A stretch of 8,275 nt of DNA from CAYYJM01 sp964471755 (GTDB taxonomy: Bacteria > Planctomycetota > Planctomycetia > Gemmatales > Gemmataceae), in the NCBI GenBank assembly GCA_964471755.1, contig CAYYJM010000272.1, forward strand, positions 1 through 8,275. The letters run 5' to 3'. The notes beneath the pieces are model-generated. The model was not told the origin of the DNA. It searched no databases and worked only from the letters and a program-made list of their open reading frames with translations. Shown in pieces: positions 1 to 5,517 of the stretch. A program made the translations under genes and the position numbers. Position 1 is the first letter of the stretch. Every line of letters starts with the position of its first letter.

Positions 1-47
1 GCGTCAGCCCGCTGGTTCTTCTCGGAAAAGAACCGGCGGGCTGACGC
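1..47. repeat. Intergenic hairpin of the GGCTGACGCC repeat family
   Basis: Arms 1-20 and 28-47 are complementary at 19 of 20 positions, and the remaining pair (T13-G35) is a wobble. The loop is 7 nt (21-27). The outer 12 bp read GCGTCAGCCCGC and GCGGGCTGACGC, sharing the GGCTGACGC core with the repeats at 1621-1691 and 5433-5507. No T-run follows on the plus strand, so a Rho-independent terminator is not demonstrated. It could end transcription of a gene left of the window, or be a REP-like extragenic palindrome. It lies 62 bp before the sulfatase start. Confidence 0.8.
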
Positions 48-109
48 CGCGCCGCTCGCCCGGTACGTTCCAGACCGGATGCAGCCGTGACCAACTACGG
101 GGGCTCCAC

Positions 110-1612
110 ATGAAAACCAATGTCTGGGTTCTCTTCACTCTCCTCATCATGCCGGCGTTCGCACTCGCGATCGACACGCCGACCAGAGAGAGCAAACTCA
201 ATGTCGTCTTCCTCCTCGCCGATGATCTGGGCTGGGGCGAACTCGGCTGCTACGGTCAGAAGAAAATCCCCACGCCAAATCTTGATCGCCTCGCCGCCGA
301 GGGGATGCGCTTCACCCAGCATTACAGCGGCGCGCCGGTCTGCGCTCCGTCCCGCTGCGTGCTGATGACCGGCAAGCATCTGGGCCACGCCGAGGTGCGC
401 GGCAACTTGCAGGCGAAGAAGCAGTTCCCACAGTTCAGCGAGGGACAGTACCCGCTCAGCGCGGCCGTTCGCACCTTTCCGCAGCTGTTCCAGCAGGCCG
501 GCTACGCCACCGGCGCGATGGGCAAGTGGGGCCTCGGTCCCGTCGGCAGCACCGGCGAACCCAACCGAAAGGGTTTTGATCTCTTCTTCGGCTACAACTG
601 TCAGGGCGTCGCCCACAGCTACTATCCGCCCCATCTCTGGCGCAACGGCGACAAGGTCATCATCAACGAGAAGCCCATCTCCGGTCACGCCAAACCAGTC
701 GAAGGCGAAGTCAAAATCGACGACTGGATCGGCAAAAACTACGCCCCGAAACTGATGATCGCCGAGGCCGAAAAGTTCATCGAAACCAACGCGAAGAAAC
801 CGTTCTTTCTCTACCTGCCGTTCATCGAGCCGCACGTCGCCATGCACCCGCCGCGGGAGTCGGTGGCGAAGTTTACCACCGAGTGGGATCAGGCAGTTTA
901 TCGCGGACAGAACGGCTACCTGCCGCATCCCCGGCCGCGAGCTGCCTACGCGGCGATGATCAACGACCTCGACAGTTACGTCGGCCGGGTCATGGCCGCG
1001 CTGAAGAAGGCCGGCGTCGCCGATCACACGCTGGTCATCTTCGCCAGCGACAACGGCACGACCCATGGTCAACCGGCCAATCCGCGCTTCAACGTCGGCG
1101 GCGTGGACGCGAAGTTCTTCAACAGCACGGCCGGTCTTCGCGGTTACAAGGGCAGCGTCTACGAGGGCGGCATCCGTGTCCCGATGATCGCCTGGCTTCC
1201 CGGTCGCATCAAGGCCGGCACCGTCAACGACACGCCGAGCTACTTCCCGGACTGGTTTCCAACACTCTGTGATGCCGTTGGTTTGAAGAAACCGGACGGC
1301 CTCGATGGCCAGAGTCTTTGGCCGATCCTGACCGGCCAGAAACCAACACTGGGAGAGCGCAAACCGATGATCTGGGTCTTCCCCGAATATGGCGGCCAGG
1401 TCGCCGTTCGGATCGGTGATTTCAAGGTGCTGCGCCGCAACCTCAAGACGAAAAAACCGGGAGCCTGGGAGGTGTATGATCTCGCGAAGGACCCCGGCGA
1501 GACTCGCGATCTGGCCGGCGATCATGCCGAGTTGATCGCCCGTACCGAGGCGCTCCTTCGCAAGGAAGTGAACGAGAACGCTATCTTCCCGCTGGCGATT
1601 CCGAAGCCCTGA
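110..1612 (+). CDS. Secreted sulfatase, formylglycine-dependent (arylsulfatase A-like)
   Basis: This 500-residue protein should hydrolyse a sulfate ester, probably on a carbohydrate, outside the cytoplasm. Residues 1-20 form a signal peptide (short basic start, hydrophobic core, ALA before a likely cut at 20/21). The alkaline-phosphatase-fold metal site starts with D38-D39 in LLADDLGWGE. The sulfatase signature CAPSRCVLMTGKH begins at C78, the cysteine converted to formylglycine by a maturase not in this window. R82, K89, K139 (GKWGLG), H242 (EPHVAMHPP), D314-N315 (FASDNGTTHG) and K348 (GYKGSVYEGG) match the usual catalytic and metal ligands, so it looks active. The C-terminus ends with the common YDLAKDPGETRDL segment. 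Length is normal for family S1, but substrate and subfamily cannot be read. The ATG is chosen for the signal peptide; only a weak G-run (99-103) serves as ribosome site. The gene stands alone on the plus strand and converges on the next gene. It could be annotated as an arylsulfatase or N-acetylgalactosamine-6-sulfatase; substrate labels are unreliable. Confidence 0.96.
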   Translation: MKTNVWVLFTLLIMPAFALAIDTPTRESKLNVVFLLADDLGWGELGCYGQKKIPTPNLDRLAAEGMRFTQHYSGAPVCAPSRCVLMTGKHLGHAEVRGNLQAKKQFPQFSEGQYPLSAAVRTFPQLFQQAGYATGAMGKWGLGPVGSTGEPNRKGFDLFFGYNCQGVAHSYYPPHLWRNGDKVIINEKPISGHAKPVEGEVKIDDWIGKNYAPKLMIAEAEKFIETNAKKPFFLYLPFIEPHVAMHPPRESVAKFTTEWDQAVYRGQNGYLPHPRPRAAYAAMINDLDSYVGRVMAALKKAGVADHTLVIFASDNGTTHGQPANPRFNVGGVDAKFFNSTAGLRGYKGSVYEGGIRVPMIAWLPGRIKAGTVNDTPSYFPDWFPTLCDAVGLKKPDGLDGQSLWPILTGQKPTLGERKPMIWVFPEYGGQVAVRIGDFKVLRRNLKTKKPGAWEVYDLAKDPGETRDLAGDHAELIARTEALLRKEVNENAIFPLAIPKP

Positions 1613-1620
1613 ATCCAGAC

Positions 1621-1691
1621 AGATTCATGGGGCTGACGCCCCACGCTCGCCAGGAGCAGATTCATGGGGCTGACGCCCCATGCTCGCCGGG
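1621..1691. repeat. Two tandem copies of a palindromic intergenic repeat
   Basis: Copies of about 34 nt start at 1621 and 1658, a period of 37. Both begin AGATTCATGGGGCTGACGCC and continue to CTCGCC. They differ at one base in the shared stretch (CCACGCTC against CCATGCTC). Each holds an internal palindrome: TGGGGC-TGAC-GCCCCA at 1628-1643, and an 8-bp stem CATGGGGC-TGAC-GCCCCATG at 1663-1682. The pair fills nearly the whole gap between the convergent sulfatase and membrane-protein genes. It may act as a bidirectional transcription barrier or simply be a REP-like element. No T-tract is seen on either side. Confidence 0.85.
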
Positions 1692-1692
1692 A

Positions 1693-2274
1693 TCAGAACA
1701 CCGGCTCGAGCGCCTGACGGCCCATGACGGGATTGAAGATGACCGTCTTCTTAAGCAGCCAGCCGCGCGAGCCGGCCCACTCGAAGGTCGCCTCGCAGCC
1801 AAAGGCGATGCCGCCCTGGGCGATCGGGCCGAGAACCTTGAACTGAAAGCGAATCGTCCCCTCGCCCTTCGCCCGACTCGGCGGCTGCTCGAACTCGAAA
1901 TCCCAGACGCGGATCTCAGTCACCTGACCGCTCGTGATCAGGCCCCGGGCAAAGTCGTACGTCGCCTTCTTACTCCGGCCCTGCGGAGAGACGAAGTTCT
2001 CGCCGATGTGCCGAAACAGGGCGTCCGGATCGCGCTGGCCCACAGCCCGGGCCATCAGTTCGATCCGCTCCCGCATCTGCTGCCGGTCCTTCTCCAGCTC
2101 GGTCTCCACCACGACATCGAGCAGGAGGTAGAGCGCCAGCAGGCCGAGGACCACCCCGGCGGCGACGAGGACGCCACGGCTCCGGTTCTGCCAGTAGATC
2201 ACCACCAGCAGAATGAGGATGATGCCCAAGACGAGGTAGAACGTCCGGTTCCCCTCGAACAACAAGGCGGTCAT
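1693..2274 (-). CDS. Two-helix membrane protein with a possible NTF2-like domain, function unknown
   Basis: I do not recognise a named gene. The 193-residue product begins with two hydrophobic helices (about residues 11-27 and 34-52) separated by a short basic turn (WQNRSRG). A charged helix follows (57-80, VETELEKDRQQMRERIELMARAV). Residues 75-185 then form a mixed helix/strand domain with alternating strands (EIRVWDFEFEQ, GEGTIRFQFKV, CEATFEWAGSRGWLLKKTVIF). That order (helices, RDPDALFRHIGENF, then a curved sheet) resembles SnoaL/NTF2-like domains; this is inference by eye, without a search. No catalytic motif is visible. The ATG is the first residue before the helices, but no purine-rich ribosome site precedes it; a hairpin (2282-2299) does. 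It follows eno on the same strand at 69 bp, with a terminator-like hairpin between. A longer reading frame covers the opposite strand here, but its arginine/proline/glutamine-rich product looks like a shadow. Confidence 0.72.
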   Translation of the reverse strand: MTALLFEGNRTFYLVLGIILILLVVIYWQNRSRGVLVAAGVVLGLLALYLLLDVVVETELEKDRQQMRERIELMARAVGQRDPDALFRHIGENFVSPQGRSKKATYDFARGLITSGQVTEIRVWDFEFEQPPSRAKGEGTIRFQFKVLGPIAQGGIAFGCEATFEWAGSRGWLLKKTVIFNPVMGRQALEPVF

Positions 2275-2281
2275 GATCGTG

Positions 2282-2299
2282 CGGCGGGTTAGCCCGCCG
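2282..2299. repeat. Short perfect hairpin upstream of the membrane-protein start
   Basis: CGGCGGG-TTAG-CCCGCCG gives a 7-bp GC-only stem with a 4-nt loop. On the minus strand it ends 7 nt before the ATG of the two-helix membrane protein, where a Shine-Dalgarno would be expected. It might limit translation, or be one more extragenic palindrome of the kind seen elsewhere in this window. Confidence 0.65.
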
Positions 2300-2309
2300 T
2301 CCAGGGAAG

Positions 2310-2330
2310 ACCGCCGGCTTTGCCGGCGGT
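2310..2330 (-). terminator. Terminator-like hairpin after eno
   Basis: On the minus strand, ACCGCCGGC-AAA-GCCGGCGGT forms a perfect 9-bp stem with a 3-nt loop, beginning 13 nt past the eno stop codon. The following bases are CTTCCC, only partly U-rich, so termination may be inefficient or Rho-assisted. The small gene downstream could then receive some read-through from eno. Confidence 0.55.
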
Positions 2331-2343
2331 TAAATGAACGCGC

Positions 2344-3651
2344 TCACCGCCGCGATGCTGGCCAGATCTCCGACCCGTAACGGGCCGATGCGCCGAGGTC
2401 TTCCTCGATCCGCAGCAGCTGGTTGTACTTGGCGATCCGATCCGTGCGCGACGCCGACCCCGTCTTGATCTGCCCGGCGTTCGTCGCCACGGCGATGTCG
2501 GCGATCGTCACGTCTTCCGTCTCGCCGCTGCGATGGCTGATGATCGTCGTGAAGCCGTTCAGCCGGGCCAGTTCGATCGCCTCCAGCGTCTCGGTCAGCG
2601 TGCCGATCTGGTTCACCTTGACCAGGATGCTGTTGGCCGCCTTCTGGTCGATGCCCTGGCGCAGCCGCTTCGTGTTGGTCACGAACAGATCGTCGCCGAC
2701 GAGCTGCACCTTGTCGCCGAGTTCGCGCGTCAGCTTCTGCCAGCCGGCCCAGTCATCCTCGGCCAGGCCGTCCTCGATCGACCGGATCGGGAACGCGGCC
2801 ACCAGCTTCTTCCACTCGTCGATCATCTCATCGGACGAGATGATCCGATCCGGAGCGCTCTTGAAGAAGCAGTAGCCTTCCTTGCCCTTCTTCTTGGCCT
2901 CGTCGAACAGCTCGGTGCAGGCGGCGTCCATGGCGAAGACGATGTCGCTGCCGAGTTTGTAGCCCGCCTTCTCGACGGCCAGCGCAAGCAGTTCCAGGGC
3001 CTCCTTCGGACTCTTGACCGAGGGAGCGAAACCGCCCTCGTCGCCGACGGACGTACTCAGATGCCGATCGTGCAGCACGTTCTTGAGGTGGTGGAAGCAC
3101 TCGGTCCCCCAGCGCAGCCCCTCGCTGAACGACGACGCTCCCAGGGGCATGATCATGAATTCCTGGTAGTCCAGGTTGTTGTCGGCGTGCTTGCCGCCGT
3201 TGATGACGTTCATCATCGGCACGGGCAGGACGCAGGCATTCGTGCCGCCGATGTAGCGGTAGAGATTGAGGCCGACCGAGGCCGCCGCGGCGTGAGCGAC
3301 GGCGAGCGAGACGCCGAGCATGGCGTTCGCCCCGAGCTTGGCCTTGTTCGGCGTGCCGTCGAGTTCGAGCAGCATGCGGTCGATGGCGATCTGATTGGTC
3401 GCGTCCTCGCCTTCCAGGCGCGGGCCGATCTCGTCGGTGACATTCTCGACGGCCTTGAGGACGCCCTTGCCGAGATAGCGCTTCGCGTCCTTGTCGCGCA
3501 GCTCGATCGCCTCGTGGGCACCGGTGCTGGCTCCGCTGGGGACGGCGGCCTGGCCGCTGGAACCATCTTCGAGGATCACGGTGACCTCGATCGTCGGGTT
3601 GCCCCGGCTATCGAGAATTTCGCGCGCATGGATCGTTTCGATCGCACTCAT
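2344..3651 (-). CDS. eno: Enolase (phosphopyruvate hydratase)
   Basis: Converts 2-phosphoglycerate to phosphoenolpyruvate in glycolysis; cytoplasmic. The 435-residue length is normal. The N-terminal domain opens with the classic ETIHAREILDSRGNPTIEV, and the mobile loop SGASTG is at residues 39-44. Active-site residues are all present: H155 (GGKHADNN), E164 (YQEFMI), E205 (GDEGGFAP), magnesium ligands D242, E293 (SIEDGL) and D320 (VGDDLFVTN), catalytic base K345 (ILVKVNQIG), the loop H373-R374-S375 (SHRSGETED) and K396 (IKTGS). The ATG is supported by GGGAG at 3658-3662 with a 6-nt spacer, and by homology starting at MSAIETIHARE. It has its own promoter at 3696-3723. The next gene downstream on this strand is a small membrane protein with no metabolic link. 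Nothing in the protein is truncated or unusual. Confidence 0.99.
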   Translation of the reverse strand: MSAIETIHAREILDSRGNPTIEVTVILEDGSSGQAAVPSGASTGAHEAIELRDKDAKRYLGKGVLKAVENVTDEIGPRLEGEDATNQIAIDRMLLELDGTPNKAKLGANAMLGVSLAVAHAAAASVGLNLYRYIGGTNACVLPVPMMNVINGGKHADNNLDYQEFMIMPLGASSFSEGLRWGTECFHHLKNVLHDRHLSTSVGDEGGFAPSVKSPKEALELLALAVEKAGYKLGSDIVFAMDAACTELFDEAKKKGKEGYCFFKSAPDRIISSDEMIDEWKKLVAAFPIRSIEDGLAEDDWAGWQKLTRELGDKVQLVGDDLFVTNTKRLRQGIDQKAANSILVKVNQIGTLTETLEAIELARLNGFTTIISHRSGETEDVTIADIAVATNAGQIKTGSASRTDRIAKYNQLLRIEEDLGASARYGSEIWPASRR

Positions 3652-3657
3652 CGGCTG

Positions 3658-3662
3658 CTCCC
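3658..3662 (-). promoter_or_regulatory. Shine-Dalgarno of eno
   Basis: GGGAG on the minus strand, 6 nt before the eno ATG. It supports the chosen start. Confidence 0.75.
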
Positions 3663-3695
3663 GGGCAGGTGAAGTCTGGAGGGGATGTCACTGGT

Positions 3696-3723
3696 GGGAT
3701 ACACATCCGACAGGGATTGTCAA
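3696..3723 (-). promoter_or_regulatory. Sigma-70-type promoter of eno
   Basis: On the minus strand the -35 box TTGACA (3718-3723) matches the consensus fully. A 16-nt spacer precedes the -10 box TATCCC (3696-3701). The -10 matches only partly, but a TG one base upstream (TGTGTATCCC) could act as an extended -10. Transcription would begin near 3689, giving a 5' leader of about 38 nt. This fits a constitutive housekeeping gene. It is the only convincing promoter I see in the window. Confidence 0.6.
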
Positions 3724-3756
3724 GGAGGAAGTGACGTGTGGCGCGAGAAAGGAAAA

Positions 3757-3856
3757 CGAGGACTCCGGCCGGGGAAACTACGGGACCGCGGTGCGGATAC
3801 AGGAGGAGGTCAATTTCGCGTGCGGTCAGGGGGTCAATCGTTGGCCGGAGTCCTCG
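3757..3856 (-). other. Long inverted repeat with U-rich tail (candidate terminator or structured RNA)
   Basis: CGAGGACTCCGGCC at 3757-3770 is perfectly complementary to 3843-3856 (14 bp). Two further G-T pairs (3771-3842 and 3772-3841) extend the stem inward. Inside, GACCGC (3784-3789) can pair with GCGGTC (3822-3827). Read on the minus strand, the closing stem is followed directly by TTTTCCTTTC, a U-rich tail as in intrinsic terminators. The element sits 34 bp upstream of the eno -35 box. It could end waaA transcription, be a small RNA, or be a regulatory site. No promoter is obvious at its 5' side. The pairing is seen in the sequence; the function is a guess. Confidence 0.5.
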
Positions 3857-4108
3857 AGTTCGGGCGGCGAAGCCGGACCCTCGGGGGCTCTGGGGTGGAG
3901 CAAGGGTTGGCTCATGGCGTCCGGGGGAACGCCCCTGCCCGGTGGTGGGGGGAGAGCAGGAGAGCCAGGGCTTCAACCGACCCGATAGGGGGGGCTCGGT
4001 TCTGTCCCACTCACGGTCACCGGTGCTGTCAGTGATTCGCCAGCGGGACAGTGTAAGGATCGGCTGAGAAGGGGCGTGAGCTTTGCAGAAAGTCGGCAGC
4101 AACCGTGA

Positions 4109-5398
4109 TCAGGCCGCCTCGCTGGTGGTGGGCTCCATGAGAACCTCGGCCAGGATGTCGAGCGTCCGGGCCGTGGCTCCCTGCTGTTCGCGCACGAACT
4201 GCCGGCCCGCCCGGCCCAGAGCGGTTCGCTCGGCCGGGGCATCCAGCAAGCGCACCACCTCGGCGAGCAGTTCTTCCTCGGAGGTGATCTGCACTGCGCC
4301 GCGGGCATCGAGCAGATTGCGTGCGATCGCCGCGAAGTTCCAGACGTGCGGACCGAAGAGGACCGCGGCTCCGTAGGCGGCCGGCTCGATCATGTTCTGG
4401 CCGCCACGTTTGCCGTCGAGGCTTCCGCCGACGAAGGCCAGGTCCGCCAGGCCCCAGATGGCGCTGAGCTGGCCGATCGTGTCGATCAGGATCACCGGAG
4501 CGGCCGCGTCGGTGCCCTGCGTCCATCGACCGAACGGCACGTCGGCCTGGCCGAGCAGACGGGCGATCTCGTCGCCTCGCTCCGGATGGCGCGGCACCAG
4601 AATGAGCCGGATCGCGCGCCCCTCGGCTCGCAGCGTCTGCCAGATGCGCAGGGCGATCGCTTCTTCCGGAGCCTGGGTGCTGCCGACGACCCAGACGAAC
4701 TCGCCCGGCCGAATCTGGAACCGCTCCCGCAGGGCGAGCGTCCGCGGGTTGTCGCGATCGCAGACCGCCCCGTCGAACTTGACCGCTCCGCCGACGTGGA
4801 CCTGTTCGGCCGGCACGCCGAGCGTCCCGAGACTGAGAGCGAACGTCTCGTTCTGCACGATCCAGAGGTCCGGCAGGGTGAGCAGCCAGCGTGCCAGGCT
4901 GCCGAGGAGTCGATAGCGGGCGAAGCTGCGTGGACTCATGCGGGCGTTGATGATCGCCACCGGCACGCCGACGCGCCGACAGGCGAGGAGGAAGTTCGGC
5001 CAGAGTTCGCATTCCGCCAGCACGATGAGCGATGGTTGCAGAGCCGTCAGCAGCCGGTGAACGGCCCAGGAGAAATCGAGCGGAAAGATGATCACCGGCA
5101 GGTCAGCGAACGCCTTGCGCGCCTCGGCCAGGCCCGAGTCGGTCGTCGCGGAGACGACCACGGGCATCGTCGGGAAACGCTGACGAAACGCGGCGACGAC
5201 CTGCCGCAGCAGATGGATTTCGCCGACGCTCACGCCGTGGAACCAGACCGCCCCGCGCGGCACGTCCGGTGGGATCGAGCCCAGAATGCGGGTCCGCAGA
5301 GAGCCGAAGTAGCGCCCCGTCCGGATGGCCCGGTAGAGGAAGTACGGTGACAGAAGGATGACACCCAGCAGATAGAGGACGTTCAGGAGCCAGGGCAT
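4109..5398 (-). CDS. waaA: 3-deoxy-D-manno-octulosonic acid (Kdo) transferase
   Basis: Transfers Kdo from CMP-Kdo to lipid A precursor at the inner face of the cytoplasmic membrane, the first step of LPS core assembly (also called kdtA). From the ATG at 5398 the protein has 429 residues, usual for the family. It opens with a hydrophobic anchor (MPWLLNVLYLLGVILL) and a basic stretch (YRAIRTGRY). The N-terminal Rossmann half has WFHGVSVGE, whose final Glu matches the catalytic base, and AECELWPN. The C-terminal half carries the CMP-Kdo-binding elements VPRHPERG, FVGGS, GGQNMIEPAAYG and GPHVWNF. This is a GT-B fold, GT30-like. A GTG nine codons upstream (5423-5425) is also open, but AAAGGA (5407-5412) stands 8 nt before the inner ATG and the anchor starts there, so I prefer 5398. 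It lies 119 bp downstream of secA with no visible promoter, so may be co-transcribed. The number of Kdo units added cannot be read. Confidence 0.96.
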   Translation of the reverse strand: MPWLLNVLYLLGVILLSPYFLYRAIRTGRYFGSLRTRILGSIPPDVPRGAVWFHGVSVGEIHLLRQVVAAFRQRFPTMPVVVSATTDSGLAEARKAFADLPVIIFPLDFSWAVHRLLTALQPSLIVLAECELWPNFLLACRRVGVPVAIINARMSPRSFARYRLLGSLARWLLTLPDLWIVQNETFALSLGTLGVPAEQVHVGGAVKFDGAVCDRDNPRTLALRERFQIRPGEFVWVVGSTQAPEEAIALRIWQTLRAEGRAIRLILVPRHPERGDEIARLLGQADVPFGRWTQGTDAAAPVILIDTIGQLSAIWGLADLAFVGGSLDGKRGGQNMIEPAAYGAAVLFGPHVWNFAAIARNLLDARGAVQITSEEELLAEVVRLLDAPAERTALGRAGRQFVREQQGATARTLDILAEVLMEPTTSEAA

Positions 5399-5406
5399 TG
5401 GGGGAA

Positions 5407-5412
5407 TCCTTT
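5407..5412 (-). promoter_or_regulatory. Shine-Dalgarno that decides the waaA start
   Basis: AAAGGA on the minus strand, 8 nt before the ATG at 5396-5398. The alternative GTG at 5423-5425 has only GAAGAG touching it, too close to work as a ribosome site. Confidence 0.7.
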
Positions 5413-5432
5413 CCCGTCGGAACACCTCTTCA

Positions 5433-5507
5433 GCGAGCGTGGGGCGTCAGCCCCATGACTCTTCTCTCCGGACGAAGACAGTCATGAGGCTGACGCCCCA
5501 CGCTCGC
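5433..5507. repeat. Long hairpin made of two inverted repeat-family copies
   Basis: Arms 5433-5459 and 5481-5507 are complementary at 26 of 27 positions. The 21-nt spacer adds a further 5-bp stem (TCTTC 5460-5464 with GAAGA 5474-5478), leaving 2 bases bulged at 5479-5480. Each arm is one copy of the repeat found in tandem at 1621-1691: GGGGCTGACGCCCC core (one base changed in the right arm) followed by ACGCTCGC. The element fills the secA-waaA gap, 10 bp after the secA stop. There is no T-tract on either strand. It may protect the 3' end of secA mRNA or dampen read-through into waaA. Confidence 0.88.
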
Positions 5508-5517
5508 CAGAGATCCG

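Larger units (their letters stand above)
3652..4108. other. 457-bp intergenic region between waaA and eno
   Basis: It holds the eno ribosome site and promoter (3658-3723) and a long inverted repeat (3757-3856). Several open frames cross it on both strands. Their products are rich in Arg, Gly, Pro and Ser, use AGG codons unlike the neighbouring genes, and show no recognisable domain. The plus strand is G-rich from about 3880 to 3998. A weak inverted repeat CTGTCCC/GGGACAG (4002-4008, 4045-4051) lies downstream of the waaA stop on the minus strand; it encloses the 8-bp palindrome CACCGGTG (4018-4025). I find no tRNA, RNase P, SRP or tmRNA hallmark. Confidence 0.6.

Noticed and set aside
95..1525. 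A 476-codon open frame antisense to the sulfatase, and similar long antisense frames over eno, waaA and secA
   Set aside because: In GC-rich genes with strong third-position GC, stop codons are rare on the opposite strand. The products have no recognisable domains, while the sense frames carry complete catalytic motifs.
1621..1691. CRISPR-like direct repeats
   Set aside because: There are only two copies with a 3-nt gap between them, so no spacers, and the unit matches dispersed palindromes elsewhere in the window. No cas gene is present.
1627..2292. A 221-codon plus-strand frame opposite the small membrane protein
   Set aside because: It begins inside the palindromic repeat, its product is a low-complexity charged sequence, and the minus-strand frame has two clear membrane helices and a fold-like domain.
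3883..3927. G-quadruplex candidate on the plus strand
   Set aside because: The G-runs are separated by loops of about 4, 8 and 17 nt, beyond the usual limits, so it is only a G-rich stretch.
4002..4051. Inverted repeat CTGTCCC/GGGACAG as the waaA terminator
   Set aside because: The stem is only 7 bp around a 36-nt interior, and no U-rich tail follows on the minus strand. It is too weak to call as a terminator.
3608..4102. A 164-codon minus-strand frame across the eno upstream region
   Set aside because: It would overlap the eno start, promoter and long inverted repeat. Its product has no family resemblance and irregular composition.
5423..5425. GTG as the waaA start, adding nine residues
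   Set aside because: The only purine run touches the GTG directly. The inner ATG at 5398 has AAAGGA at 8 nt and begins the membrane anchor.
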